Assembly: GCF_004136555.1 (NCBI RefSeq)
Contig: NZ_NOIT01000005.1
Coordinates: forward strand, 1 to 64,000
Length of the DNA stretch: 64,000 nt
From: Kocuria carniphila
GTDB lineage: Bacteria; Actinomycetota; Actinomycetes; Actinomycetales; Micrococcaceae
Reading direction: 5' to 3'
The notes beneath the pieces are model-generated. The model saw nothing but the letters and a program-made list of their open reading frames with translations. It was not told where the DNA came from and made no database searches. Below, in pieces: positions 7,953-16,960 of this stretch (within the stretch, counting starts at the first letter, position 1; each line of letters begins with the position of its first letter). A program made the position numbers and the translations under genes.

Positions 7953-9181
7953 GGCCGCTCCCGCCGGTCGGATCGCTCGTTGCGTTGCTCCTCGATGGCC
8001 CGCATGATTTCGTCACCGCGCAGGATTCCGGCCAGCGAGCCGTCCTCGTGAACCGCCACAGCCTGTCCCGACGGCGAGGAGAGCGCGGCGTCCAGGGCGG
8101 TACGCAGCGAGTCGCCGGCGCGCCACAGCGTGCCGCCCACGCGCAGTTCTTCACGCGGCGCGGGGTTGCCGGCACCGTCCACGGGCAGCCAACCCAGCGG
8201 CGCGTTGCGTTCGTTGACCAGCAGGACCCAGCCGTCCGACGACGCCGCTATCGCACCGTTTCGTGCGCCGGCGTGCGTATCGCCGTGGGCGGCGTCGTGA
8301 GAACCGCCCTCAGCGCCGTCGGCCTGCCAGGGCGCGGACGAGCCGTGCCCGGAATCGATCCGCGAGCGCTGGCCTGTCTCCGCGTTGAGCACCGTGACGG
8401 GGTGGACGGCCACCGGGGCGCGGTCGAAGGTCAGGGAGCGGAAGCCGCGGTCGCGGCCGATGAAGTCCGCCACGAAGTCGTCGGCCGGAGCTCGAAGGAG
8501 TTCTTCCGGGGTCGCGTACTGGGCCAGCTTGCCACCGCGGGCGAAGACGGCCACGCGGTTACCCAGGGTGATGGCCTCGTCGATGTCGTGGGTGACGAAC
8601 ACAATGGTGCGGTGCAAGCGCTTCTGCAGGTCCAGGAGTTCACGCTGCAAGTCCTGGCGCACCACGGGGTCCACCGCGGAGAAGGGTTCGTCCATGAGCA
8701 GGATGGGCGGATCAGCGGCAAGCGCTCGGGCCACGCCCACGCGCTGCTGTTGACCACCGGACAGTTGCGCCGGGTAGCGGGTAGCCAGGGACTCGTCGAG
8801 CCCCACGGAACCGAGGAGTTCACGAGCATTGGCGCGGGCCTTGGATTTGGACACCCCGTTCAACCGGGGCACGGTGGCGATGTTGTCCTCCACCGTGCGG
8901 TGGGGCATGAGCCCGGACTGCTGCATCACATAGCCCATGGAACGGCGCAGCTGCGCGGCGGGGACGTCCGCCACGTTGCGACCGTTGATCTCCACGGTGC
9001 CGGAGGTGGGTTCCACCATGCGGTTGAGCATGCGGAGCGAGGTGGTTTTGCCGCAGCCCGAAGGGCCCACGAACACGGTGAGTGAGCCGGTGGGGATCTC
9101 CAGATCCAGGTGGTCCACGGCGGTGGTCCCGTTGGGATACACCTTGCTCACGCCTGAATAGCGAATGGCCGTTTCGGTCAT
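7949..9181 (-). CDS. Osmoprotectant ABC transporter ATP-binding protein with CBS region
   Basis: 410 residues from the chosen ATG at 9181 (MTETAIRYSGVSKV), which has AAGGGC upstream. An open frame extends to 9232 but would add 17 unconserved residues. Walker A is GPSGCGKTT, Q-loop MQQSG, signature LSGGQQQR, Walker B ILLMDEP and H-loop VTHD. After residue 240 come two CBS-like stretches, the last being GQAVAVHEDGSLAGILRGDEIMRAI, as in OpuCA/OpuAA where CBS domains sense ionic strength. The linker between them (about residues 260-310) is His/Ala/Gly-rich and longer than usual. It is the first gene of the operon. Confidence 0.92.
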   Translation of the reverse strand: MTETAIRYSGVSKVYPNGTTAVDHLDLEIPTGSLTVFVGPSGCGKTTSLRMLNRMVEPTSGTVEINGRNVADVPAAQLRRSMGYVMQQSGLMPHRTVEDNIATVPRLNGVSKSKARANARELLGSVGLDESLATRYPAQLSGGQQQRVGVARALAADPPILLMDEPFSAVDPVVRQDLQRELLDLQKRLHRTIVFVTHDIDEAITLGNRVAVFARGGKLAQYATPEELLRAPADDFVADFIGRDRGFRSLTFDRAPVAVHPVTVLNAETGQRSRIDSGHGSSAPWQADGAEGGSHDAAHGDTHAGARNGAIAASSDGWVLLVNERNAPLGWLPVDGAGNPAPREELRVGGTLWRAGDSLRTALDAALSSPSGQAVAVHEDGSLAGILRGDEIMRAIEEQRNERSDRRERP

Positions 9182-9275
9182 GCCCTTGAAGTCCCTTCGA
9201 TGGCGTGCGTTCATCCTATCCAGCGCAATCATCAGTGTGCTCCGTTATTTCGCGGTGTTGTCACACGTTTGTTTT

Positions 9276-9290
9276 TGAGAACCATTCTTA
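9276..9290 (+). promoter_or_regulatory. Candidate Zur box
   Basis: TGAGAACCATTCTTA is a 15-bp imperfect palindrome of the TGAnAAnnnTTnTCA type bound by actinobacterial Zur. It lies 14 bp before the start of the CobW-like gene and its co-transcribed Zn-independent L36, where Zur control is expected. Confidence 0.55.
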
Positions 9291-9303
9291 TTAGAGTGAC
9301 GGT

Positions 9304-10554
9304 ATGCGTTTCGTCATCGTCAGCTCCCTGGATGCCCTGGCACGTCTGGCTGCCGCGAAGTACCTCGCCCGGCGCTGGCCCTCGGCCGAGTTCATCCGAT
9401 GGGACATCACCGCCGACGGCGCCCTGATGCGCAAGCATCACCGCAATGGGAACCTCCGCTTCCTGCACGCCTCACCACTGGATGTCGCCGAGCCGGGCCA
9501 CGCGGACCAAGGTGCCGCAGCCCGGCACGATCTTGCGCACCACGTGGTCGACCAGGCCTCCGCAACCGCGGATGACGAACTCATCGTGCTGCTACTCCCC
9601 ATGGGGTTCCCGTCCGAAGATGCGGTGGCCGCCCTTAGAGCCCCCGAACGCACCTCCGAGTCCCCCGAGATCCGCATTCAGTCCGTGCTGTTCGCCGTGG
9701 ATCCCGAAACCGTGGAGGACACTCTCTGGGATGTCTCCCCTGCCGTGGAGTTCGATTCCCGCCCCGCGCTTCCCGCAGTCCATGAGACCCCCAAGGGCGA
9801 ACCACGCTTCATGCCCGAACGGGAATACTGCCGAACCTCCGGCGAGTTCTTGGCCGCGGAAGTCGCACACAGCTCCAGCCTGCTCGCTGTGAACAACTTG
9901 GATTCAGCCTTGGCCCCGCACCACCCCGAACAGTGGGACCGCGGCGTTGAATTGATCGGGGAGATCGCCCCGCACCTGACGATTGTGGACGCCACCGCCA
10001 CACCACGTCGCAGTTCCTCGACGCACGCCGGGATGTTCGCGAGCTTCGACGAACACGCCGCGAAGCAGCGGCGTCGTCCGGGGAGTATTCCCGAGTACGA
10101 CGGCGCCGCGGCCTCGACCGTGGTGCTGCGCACCTCCCAGCCGGTGGACCCGGCACTGTTCCATCGCGCCCTGGGCACCATGGTGGCCGGCGCGTGCCGG
10201 GTGCGCGGAACCGTGCATTTCCACACGGATCCTTCCCGCACGGTGGCCATCGAGGGCGTGGGGCCGCACGTGTGGCTCGAACCGAAAGAGCAGGAGCCCA
10301 CGACACTCGACTACATCGCGTCGGTACTGAACGCGAGTACGGCTGCGGCCACGCTTCCCGATCGAGCTAGGCGACACGTCTCGCTGCTACCGGACGGACT
10401 GTGCGGATGCACGATCGCCATCACCGGCTCATTCCTGGACGGCGGGCAACTGCACGAGCTGCTCCACGCCGCCACGGGCGCCCCGGTCGACGAGCCGCCG
10501 TCGACCAACCCCTGTCAAGACACCCCGCCAACCCAGACAAAGGAGACACCATGA
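9304..10554 (+). CDS. Degenerate CobW/COG0523-family protein without P-loop (Mrf-like)
   Basis: 416 residues. The C-terminal third ([20 protein letters not shown], then [14 protein letters not shown] and VGPHVWLEP) matches the CobW C-terminal domain. The N-terminus should carry a GxxGxGKT P-loop but reads [18 protein letters not shown], and the family CxCC zinc motif is missing, so GTPase activity is unlikely. Actinobacteria encode such degenerate members next to Zn-independent ribosomal protein paralogues; in mycobacteria one of these (Mrf) recruits a hibernation factor to ribosomes under zinc starvation. Overlap with rpmJ by 4 bp and a Zur-like box upstream support a zinc-limitation role, but the ribosome-hibernation function is inference. 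Confidence 0.75.
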   Translation: MRFVIVSSLDALARLAAAKYLARRWPSAEFIRWDITADGALMRKHHRNGNLRFLHASPLDVAEPGHADQGAAARHDLAHHVVDQASATADDELIVLLLPMGFPSEDAVAALRAPERTSESPEIRIQSVLFAVDPETVEDTLWDVSPAVEFDSRPALPAVHETPKGEPRFMPEREYCRTSGEFLAAEVAHSSSLLAVNNLDSALAPHHPEQWDRGVELIGEIAPHLTIVDATATPRRSSSTHAGMFASFDEHAAKQRRRPGSIPEYDGAAASTVVLRTSQPVDPALFHRALGTMVAGACRVRGTVHFHTDPSRTVAIEGVGPHVWLEPKEQEPTTLDYIASVLNASTAAATLPDRARRHVSLLPDGLCGCTIAITGSFLDGGQLHELLHAATGAPVDEPPSTNPCQDTPPTQTKETP

Positions 10555-10673
10555 AGGTCCGTAACTCACTGCGCGCGCTCAAGAAGGTTCCCGGTTCGCA
10601 GATCGTGCGCCGCCGCGGCCGCACCTACGTGATCAACAAGAAGAACCCGCGCATGAAGGCCCGGCAGGGCTGA
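10551..10673 (+). CDS. rpmJ: 50S ribosomal protein L36, Zn-independent (C-) form
   Basis: 40 residues beginning [20 protein letters not shown] and ending MKARQG. This is the 40-residue actinobacterial type-B L36. It lacks the Cys/His zinc ribbon of the 37-residue form, so it can replace the zinc protein in the large subunit when zinc is scarce. ATGA overlap with the CobW-like gene shows coupling. The Shine-Dalgarno AAGGAG is 5 bp upstream. Confidence 0.93.
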   Translation: MKVRNSLRALKKVPGSQIVRRRGRTYVINKKNPRMKARQG

Positions 10674-10686
10674 ACCCGGCCGTGTC

Positions 10687-11304
10687 CTAACCCTGCCGGT
10701 GACTACCCAGGTGGTCACCGGCAGGGTCATCCCCAGCGAGGAACTCGTCCGGGATGTGGTCTGCACCGGCGACGTCAGTGAGCAACCGCGGGTCGATGGG
10801 CACACCGCGGCGCAGCACGCTGATGCCACCGCCGGGCTCGTGTAGGACACACGCGATCTCCTGATATGAGCGAATACCGGCGCGACGCAACGCACCATGC
10901 AACTCCCAGATCGTGATGTGGGATCGCTTGAGCGTCTTCTCTTGAATGTCCTGGCCGATCATGAGCAATCGCGCCGGGCTGTTCATGAGCTTGTGCACCC
11001 GCATCGACGAGCGCAGCTGACCGAAGACCGCCTCCAGGATGAACAGCGTGGCCAGGCCCAGGATGCCGCTGGTCAGAGTGGGCGGGTGTCCCAGGATCAC
11101 GCGGCCGGCCACCGAGCCGAGCATGACCGTGACCACCACGTCGAACGTGGACATGGCCATGAGCACGCGCTGACCGAATATCCGCACGAACAGCAGGAAG
11201 GCCACGTAGATCCCGACCGCGGACAGCACGACCGCGATCGCGTGGGGCCAGGTAATGCCCAGTTCTTCGAACAACTGGTCGGGGAGCGAGACGTTCATCG
11301 GCAT
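10687..11304 (-). CDS. DUF421 (YetF-like) membrane protein
   Basis: 205 residues. Three N-terminal membrane segments (residues about 20-40, 55-75 and 80-100) are followed by a soluble YetF-type domain with the typical segment SPARLLMIGQDIQEKTLKRSHITIWELHGALRRAGI. The function of this family is not established, although it is often linked to envelope stress. The last codons overlap a strong hairpin (10691-10726). It is convergent with rpmJ, 14 bp away. Confidence 0.85.
   Translation of the reverse strand: MPMNVSLPDQLFEELGITWPHAIAVVLSAVGIYVAFLLFVRIFGQRVLMAMSTFDVVVTVMLGSVAGRVILGHPPTLTSGILGLATLFILEAVFGQLRSSMRVHKLMNSPARLLMIGQDIQEKTLKRSHITIWELHGALRRAGIRSYQEIACVLHEPGGGISVLRRGVPIDPRLLTDVAGADHIPDEFLAGDDPAGDHLGSHRQG
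10691..10726. terminator. Bidirectional hairpin between rpmJ and the DUF421 gene
   Basis: CCCTGCCGGTGAC / GTCACCGGCAGGG, 13-bp perfect arms with a 10-nt loop. It lies inside the last codons of the minus-strand gene and just past the rpmJ stop. Confidence 0.6.
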
Positions 11305-11323
11305 GTCGACAGATTAGGCCCGC

Positions 11324-13192
11324 TCACTCGGTGGTGGAGAACTGCGTTTCGTACAGTTCCGCGTACCGGCCATCGGCCTCGAGCAAATCGTCGTGCGTGC
11401 CGCGCTCCACGATCCGGCCCGCCTCGATCACCAGAATCTGATCGGCCTGACGAATGGTCGACAGGCGGTGGGCAATCACGATGGCGGTACGGCCGACCAT
11501 GGCCTCGCCCAAGGCCGCTTGCACGTACGCCTCATTGGTGGAATCCAGTGCGGAGGTGGCCTCATCCAGAATCACCACAGGGGGTTGGGCCAGCAACAGG
11601 CGGGCAATGGTCAGGCGCTGCCGCTCACCGCCGGAGAGCCGGTAGCCGCGCTCTCCCACCACGGTGTCCAGGCCGTCCGGGAGGGATTCAATTACGTGTT
11701 TCATCCGGGCGCGATCCAGGGCATCCCACAGGTCCTCGTCCGTGGCCTCCGGGCGGGCCAGAGCCAAGTTGGCGCGAATGGTGTCGTGGAACAGATGACC
11801 GTCCTGCATGACCATGCCCACGGTGTCACGCAGAGATTCGAACGTGGTTTCACGGACGTCTTGGCCGCCCAAGCGGACGGCACCGGTGTCGACGTCGTAC
11901 AGACGCGCCACCAACTGGGCAATCGTGGACTTTCCCGCGCCCGAGGATCCGACCAAGGCCACGGTGTGACCCGGTTGGGCGCTGAAGGAGATGCCATGCA
12001 GCACTTCTTCTCCACCGCGCGAATCCAACACCGCCACGTCCTCCAAGGAGGCCAAGGAGACCTTTTCGGCCGAGGGGTAGGCGAAGTGGACGTCGTCGAA
12101 CTCCACCGACGCCGGGCCCGCGTCGATGGCGCGGGCATCGGGAGCCTCGCGGATCAGGGGTTTGATGTCGAGCACCTCGAACACGCGCTCAAAGCTCACC
12201 ACGGCACTCATGATGTCCATGTGGGCGTTGGCCAACATGGTCAACGGGGTATATAGCCTGGTCAGCAGCATGCCCAGGGTCACGACGGCACCGGCATCCA
12301 GGTGACCCAGGATCGCCTGGGCGCCGCCCACGCCGTAGACCAACGCCAGCGCCAAGGCGGAAACCAAGGTCAGCGCGGTGACGAACGTCGTCTGCAGCAT
12401 GGTGGTGCGAATACCGATATTGCGCACACTCGCCGCTCGTTCGGCGAACTGCCGGGACTCACTCGAAGGGTCACCGTACAGCTTGACCAGCGTGGCTCCG
12501 CCGGCGGCGAAGCGTTCGGTCATGCGGATGGACATCTGGGCGTTGTACTGCGCGGATTGCCGCTGCAGCCCGGCCAGTCGGCCGCCCATGGCACGGGCGG
12601 GGATCAAGAAGATGGGGAGCAACAGCAAAGACAAGCCGGTGACCTGCCACGAGATGGTCACCATGACACCCACCGTGAGCGCCAGCGAGACCACGTTGGA
12701 CACCACGCCGGACAGGGTTCCCGCGAAGGCGCGCTGCGCGCCGATCACATCAGTATTGAGTCGGGAGACCAGTGCCCCCGTGCGGGTTCTGGTGAAGAAC
12801 GCCAGCGGCATGGTCTGCACGTGGTCGTACACAGTGGTGCGCAGGTCGTAGATCAGACCTTCACCCACGCGCGAGGACAACAGTCGGTTGAGCACGGACA
12901 GACCGGCATCCAGCAGGGCGACGATCGCGATTCCCACGGCCAGCCACACCACGGCCGATATGTCCTGACCGCCGGTGATGGCATTGACCACGCGCCCGGC
13001 AAGCACCGGAGTGACAACGCCCAGCACCGCCAGCGCCACCGAAACCACGATGAACAGGGTGATGGTCTTACGGTGCGGACGCGCGAAAGTCAGGATGCGC
13101 TTGATGGTCGCGCCACTGATCTTGCGTCCCTTGTACTCCTGGCCCTTGACGGCGCCCATCATGACCCGGTGCGGACTGCCGTTCATACTCAC
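11324..13192 (-). CDS. ABC-type multidrug/lipid exporter, fused permease-ATPase
   Basis: 622-residue half-transporter of the MsbA/LmrA class. The N-terminal six-helix membrane domain covers residues about 40-330 and the nucleotide-binding domain residues about 365-620. Walker A is GSSGAGKST, signature LSGGERQR, Walker B VVILDEATSALD and H-loop AHR. It should work as a homodimer, since no partner gene is adjacent. The start is GTG 13192 (VSMNG) with ATG 13186 as an alternative. The substrate is unknown. The MarR gene lies upstream on the same strand but 163 bp away, across a hairpin, so co-transcription is uncertain. Confidence 0.9.
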   Translation of the reverse strand: MSMNGSPHRVMMGAVKGQEYKGRKISGATIKRILTFARPHRKTITLFIVVSVALAVLGVVTPVLAGRVVNAITGGQDISAVVWLAVGIAIVALLDAGLSVLNRLLSSRVGEGLIYDLRTTVYDHVQTMPLAFFTRTRTGALVSRLNTDVIGAQRAFAGTLSGVVSNVVSLALTVGVMVTISWQVTGLSLLLLPIFLIPARAMGGRLAGLQRQSAQYNAQMSIRMTERFAAGGATLVKLYGDPSSESRQFAERAASVRNIGIRTTMLQTTFVTALTLVSALALALVYGVGGAQAILGHLDAGAVVTLGMLLTRLYTPLTMLANAHMDIMSAVVSFERVFEVLDIKPLIREAPDARAIDAGPASVEFDDVHFAYPSAEKVSLASLEDVAVLDSRGGEEVLHGISFSAQPGHTVALVGSSGAGKSTIAQLVARLYDVDTGAVRLGGQDVRETTFESLRDTVGMVMQDGHLFHDTIRANLALARPEATDEDLWDALDRARMKHVIESLPDGLDTVVGERGYRLSGGERQRLTIARLLLAQPPVVILDEATSALDSTNEAYVQAALGEAMVGRTAIVIAHRLSTIRQADQILVIEAGRIVERGTHDDLLEADGRYAELYETQFSTTE

Positions 13193-13267
13193 CCCGCCAC
13201 TCTAGACCCGGGGCGGGAGCGGCGCCGAGGTGCTTCGGATCCGTGGTCACGCGGTGCGACAGCAGGG

Positions 13268-13301
13268 CGCTTGAGCGCGCAACCAGCCGAGCGCTCAAGC
13301 G
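13268..13301 (-). terminator. Hairpin between MarR and ABC exporter genes
   Basis: Perfect 11-bp arms CGCTTGAGCGC / GCGCTCAAGCG with a 12-nt loop, about 55 bp after the MarR stop. There is no U-tract, so it could be a terminator or a processing/attenuation site. Confidence 0.45.
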
Positions 13302-13355
13302 GCCAAGCATTCAGCGAACCGAACTGCAGGCAGCCACCTCGTGATGCCACCGAGC

Positions 13356-13841
13356 TCAGGCGATCGAGCGCAAACCCTTCGCCACGTCCTCAGCCGGTCC
13401 GCGGTTGAGGGAGTGGCCGATCTCGACCAGCTGACCCACCTGCTCGGGGCTCAGACGATTGAAGACGATGTCGCGCACGTGGCGCACATGAGCCGGCGCA
13501 GCTTGCTGGATGCGTTCGATCCCGGCGTCAGTGATTTCGGCGATGACCACGCGGCGGTCGTCGAGCCGGCCCTCGCGGGTGACCAGTCCGGCCTTCTCCA
13601 TGCGCGCGACGATGCGCGAGAGCCGTGACTGAGACGTGTTCGTGGCGGCCGCGAGTTCGGACATGCGGTGCCGGTGGTCGGAGGCTTCGGAGAGCATCGC
13701 CAGAACCAGGTATTCCGCCAGAGACATGTCCTCTTCGCTGCGCAGCTGTGTTTCCACGGCGCCGGGCAGGCGGAACATGATCGACACGAGCGCCAGCCAC
13801 GCTTCGCGCTCGTCTTCGGACAACCATTCTGTATCGCTCAT
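13356..13841 (-). CDS. MarR family transcriptional regulator
   Basis: 161 residues with the winged-helix DNA-binding segment LSEASDHRHRMSELAAATNTSQSRLSRIVARMEKAGLVTREG (residues about 50-90) and the wing RLDDRRVVIAEITDAG. These are MarR hallmarks. It is divergent from the extradiol dioxygenase gene with 91 bp between the starts, and the AT-rich palindromic stretch in that gap is its likely operator. Control of the dioxygenase in response to phenolic or quinone compounds is a fair inference from similar pairs. Confidence 0.88.
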   Translation of the reverse strand: MSDTEWLSEDEREAWLALVSIMFRLPGAVETQLRSEEDMSLAEYLVLAMLSEASDHRHRMSELAAATNTSQSRLSRIVARMEKAGLVTREGRLDDRRVVIAEITDAGIERIQQAAPAHVRHVRDIVFNRLSPEQVGQLVEIGHSLNRGPAEDVAKGLRSIA

Positions 13842-13857
13842 GCGCCGATTCTAGGTG

Positions 13858-13889
13858 GAATATATTGACGCAGCAAATATTGTTCCCTA
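13858..13889. promoter_or_regulatory. Candidate MarR operator in divergent promoter region
   Basis: An imperfect palindrome of the form GGAATATATTG-n6-CAAATATTGTTCC, unusually AT-rich for this genome, centred between the MarR and dioxygenase genes. Confidence 0.45.
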
Positions 13890-13932
13890 GAATTGCTTGC
13901 AACAGAAACTATTTTGGAAGGAAGTAACCGTC

Positions 13933-14790
13933 ATGAGCATGACCGTTCTCGACCGCCATGAGATGTCATCGCTCCCCCGCTCCGCAGCGCAACCGCGCTG
14001 GCAAGACGGTGACGCACCGCTGCCCTCCATCTACTTGAGCCACGGTTATCCGGGGCTCCTCGACGATGAGCTCTGGCTCTCCGAGCTCTTCGAGTGGGCC
14101 ATGAGCATGCCCAAGCCGCGCGGCGTCGTCGTCGTGTCGGCGCACTGGGAGAATGCGCCCACGTCCATCACCTCGCCCACCGCCAATACCCCGTTGGTCT
14201 ACGACTTCGGCGGGTTCGAGCAGCGCTTCTACGAGCTCACCTACCCCACCCCGGACGCCTCGACACTGGGTGCCCGGATCGCCGCGATGATGCCGGACAC
14301 CGAATCCTTGCACGTGGATCACAACCGCGGCTTGGACCACGGCGCGTGGGTTCCGCTGCGCGCCATGTACCCGCTCGCGGACGTTCCTGCACTGCAGGTC
14401 TCCATGCCCACGCACTCCCCCGAGCGACTCATGGACCTGGGTCGCCACCTGCGCCAATTGCGCCACGAGGGCTACCTGGTGGTCGGTTCCGGCTTCATGA
14501 CCCACGGCATGCCGTCTCGCCAGCTGCTGTTGGGGACCACGGCCGAGCCCGAGTCCTGGTCCGTGGACTTCGATTCGTGGGCCGCCCAGTTGCTCGACGA
14601 CGGTGACGTTGCCGGACTGTCCCGCTTCCGCACCGACGCCCCCGGCATGCCCTATGCGCACCCCACCGTGGAGCACTTCACGCCGCTGTTCATCACGTTG
14701 GGTGCCGCGGACGATCCCGAGGGCCCGGTCAAGACCACGATCGAGGGCTACAAGATCGGCCTGTCCAAGCGCTCGTTCCAGCTCGCCTAG
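13933..14790 (+). CDS. DODA-type extradiol aromatic ring-opening dioxygenase
   Basis: 285 residues, class III extradiol dioxygenase (LigB superfamily, 4,5-DOPA dioxygenase type). The motifs are YLSHGYPGLL with an N-terminal His ligand region, VVVSAHWE (second His), NRGLDHGAWVPL (acid-base His and Asp) and GSGFMTHGMP (third conserved His). These enzymes use non-haem Fe(II) or Zn to open catechol-like rings. The ATG is preceded by GGAAGGAAG; an upstream in-frame extension to 13897 is unlikely. It is paired with a divergent MarR gene, which suggests detoxification of phenolics or quinones. Confidence 0.88.
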   Translation: MSMTVLDRHEMSSLPRSAAQPRWQDGDAPLPSIYLSHGYPGLLDDELWLSELFEWAMSMPKPRGVVVVSAHWENAPTSITSPTANTPLVYDFGGFEQRFYELTYPTPDASTLGARIAAMMPDTESLHVDHNRGLDHGAWVPLRAMYPLADVPALQVSMPTHSPERLMDLGRHLRQLRHEGYLVVGSGFMTHGMPSRQLLLGTTAEPESWSVDFDSWAAQLLDDGDVAGLSRFRTDAPGMPYAHPTVEHFTPLFITLGAADDPEGPVKTTIEGYKIGLSKRSFQLA

Positions 14791-14823
14791 CTCGTCGACG
14801 ATCGACGACGCCGCTCGCTCGCC

Positions 14824-16074
14824 CTACGCGGGCAGCGTGCGATTGCGTCCGGCCAGAGCCACGAACACACCCTGCGCGATGATCACGCCGAGAATCGTGA
14901 GCAGCGGGATGGTCCAGGTGCCCGTAGCATCCCGCAGCACACCGATCATGACCGGCCCCAACGCAGCGAGCAGGTAGCCGACGCTTTGCGCCATTGAGGA
15001 CAGCCCGGCCGCCTGGTGATAGTCCACGGTGCGCAGCCCGAACAGCGCCATGGCCAGCACGATGGCCCCGCCCGTGCAGAAGCCGATGAACAGCGCCCAC
15101 AACAGTGACAGTCCGGGCATGGTCAGCAGACCGATCACACCGATCACGGCCGAACTGGTGAACAGGATGCCCAGCCCGGACTGACTCCGGGTCCTGGGGA
15201 TCATGGATGCCGTGAAGAGGGTGCCCACCAGTCCACATGCCTGGAACGCGAAGTGGTACCAACCGGCTTCCACCGCGCTCGCACCGTTGAACACTTGCAC
15301 CGCGGGCAACCAGGTCACCATCGTGTAGTAGACAGTGGACTGCAGTCCCATGTACGCGGTGACCTGCCAAGCCAGCGCGGAACCCAAGGGGAGTTTGGCG
15401 TGACGGCGAGCGGGCGGCGTCGTCCTTAGAGCGCCGTGTTCGTCACGCAGCTCGGAACGGCCGGGAAGGTCCTTGGTGGGTTTCCGGCGACCCACGATCC
15501 ACGGCAGGAAGATGGCCAAGCCGATGATCGCCGTGCCGGCCCAGATCCCCAGGGCGAAGCGCCAACCGGACGGGGCTACCTGGGCAATGGGGACCACCAC
15601 ACCCGAAGCAAGAGCGGCCGTGAGCGCGGTGACCGACTGGTACACACCGGTCATGGGGCCGATCTTGTGCGGCCAATCGCGTTTGATCAACGCGGGGATC
15701 AGCACGTTCATCACCGCGATCGCGGCACCCAGCAGCACCGTGCCGATCCAGATGAAGCCGGGCCCGGGCGTCGAGCGAATGATGATACCCAGCGCCAACA
15801 CGGCGAGCGCCAGGCCCAGGACGCGTTCCAACCCGAGGCTCTCAGCCAGCCGTGGCGCGAACGGCGAAATCACGGCGAACGCAATCAACGGCAGGCTCAC
15901 GAGCAGCGACGCCTCGAACCCGGTCAGGCCGCCCTGTTGCTCGATGTCCGGGAGCACGGGACCTACCGCGGTGATGCCGGCGCGGAGGTTGGCGCCCAGC
16001 AACAACACCCCCACCAGCAGCAAACCGGCACGGTGGCCGCGGTTGACCGGGGGCTGAGCGGGACGCTCGGGCAT
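14824..16074 (-). CDS. MFS transporter, CynX/NimT type
   Basis: 416 residues, 12 predicted membrane segments. The opening LLLGANLRAGITAVGPVLPDIEQQGGLTG and the loop VLIPALIKRDWPHKIGPMTGVYQSV are typical of the CynX/NimT (cyanate/2-nitroimidazole) MFS subfamily. The actual substrate is unknown. It converges on the dioxygenase gene with 33 bp between stops; this gap carries a copy of the 13-mer repeat (14804-14816). Confidence 0.87.
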   Translation of the reverse strand: MPERPAQPPVNRGHRAGLLLVGVLLLGANLRAGITAVGPVLPDIEQQGGLTGFEASLLVSLPLIAFAVISPFAPRLAESLGLERVLGLALAVLALGIIIRSTPGPGFIWIGTVLLGAAIAVMNVLIPALIKRDWPHKIGPMTGVYQSVTALTAALASGVVVPIAQVAPSGWRFALGIWAGTAIIGLAIFLPWIVGRRKPTKDLPGRSELRDEHGALRTTPPARRHAKLPLGSALAWQVTAYMGLQSTVYYTMVTWLPAVQVFNGASAVEAGWYHFAFQACGLVGTLFTASMIPRTRSQSGLGILFTSSAVIGVIGLLTMPGLSLLWALFIGFCTGGAIVLAMALFGLRTVDYHQAAGLSSMAQSVGYLLAALGPVMIGVLRDATGTWTIPLLTILGVIIAQGVFVALAGRNRTLPA

Positions 16075-16110
16075 GGACGGACCACCTCTCTAGGACGTCA
16101 TGCCACCATA

Positions 16111-16863
16111 ATGGGAACCATGGATTCCATGGACACCTGGCCCACCCCCGTTACCGTTGATGACCGAGGGTTCGATCTCAAAGCCATGCAGCAGTTGCGG
16201 CGCAACCCGTCCGCGACCTCGGGCAATGCTGGTTCTTCGCCCGCGAGTAACGCATCACCCGCCGACGGCGCTTCCGATCCAGGCGCCACAGCGTCCGGTA
16301 CCAGCTCGGCGAGTCCCGCCTCGCCTGCCACACCGGCCAAGGTAGGCACCCGCGAGAAGCTCGCCAACTCCATGATCCTGGTGATCCCCGTGGTGTCGGC
16401 GCTGGCCATCGTGCTGTGCTGGATGCGCTACGCGGACACTAACAACGGCCTGTGGTTGGGCGCGATTGCCGTGATTTTGGTTCTGGCCGCACTCACGTGG
16501 ATCTCCAGCGTGAAGAAGGCCTTCGCCCGCGCGCAGGGTCATCTGGCTACTCGACTGCCGGGTGTCATCGGTTACGGCGTGGGCATCATCCGCGAAGTGG
16601 ACGTGGACTCCCCGTTCGACGAGAACGGCGTCTCAGAGACGGTCACTGCTCACCTGGTGCTGTCCGTGAACCCGGTACAGGGTCCCAAGTTCCAGGCCCC
16701 GGTCGACGCCGTGTACAACACGTCGGATTCGGAGAAGCTCGCCGTGGGCGCGCACGGGCCGGTGCGCTACTTGCGTTCCGATCCCGAGAACACCGTGAAC
16801 ATCGAAACCCGCTTGGATGATGCGCGGATCCGTCAGATCTATCAGGGTGCGGCGATGAACTGA
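16111..16863 (+). CDS. Conserved two-TM membrane protein of unknown function
   Basis: About 250 residues. A Ser/Pro/Ala-rich N-terminal part (residues about 25-75) precedes two membrane helices (SMILVIPVVSALAIVLCW and LWLGAIAVILVLAALTWI). A soluble domain follows containing GYGVGIIREVDVDSPFDENG and ending in DARIRQIYQGAAMN. I do not recognise a family with certainty. ATG 16111, 16120 and 16129 are all possible starts because the Shine-Dalgarno sequence is weak. It is divergent from the CynX-like gene. Confidence 0.65.
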   Translation: MGTMDSMDTWPTPVTVDDRGFDLKAMQQLRRNPSATSGNAGSSPASNASPADGASDPGATASGTSSASPASPATPAKVGTREKLANSMILVIPVVSALAIVLCWMRYADTNNGLWLGAIAVILVLAALTWISSVKKAFARAQGHLATRLPGVIGYGVGIIREVDVDSPFDENGVSETVTAHLVLSVNPVQGPKFQAPVDAVYNTSDSEKLAVGAHGPVRYLRSDPENTVNIETRLDDARIRQIYQGAAMN

Positions 16864-16892
16864 TCGTGCCCGTGAGCGCGACCCGCACATAC

Positions 16893-16950
16893 GAACGGCC
16901 TCTTACCGAAAGGCGAGAGACCGTTGTCGTGGCGACGCAGCGGCGTCGTC
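16893..16950. terminator. Convergent intergenic hairpin with 13-mer-type repeat
   Basis: The 97-bp gap between two convergent stops holds an imperfect hairpin (ACGGcCTCT ... AGAGaCCGT) and, just after it, the 12-mer AGCGGCGTCGTC at 16939-16950, the reverse complement of the recurrent repeat core. Confidence 0.45.
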
Positions 16951-16960
16951 GGCAGAAGAA

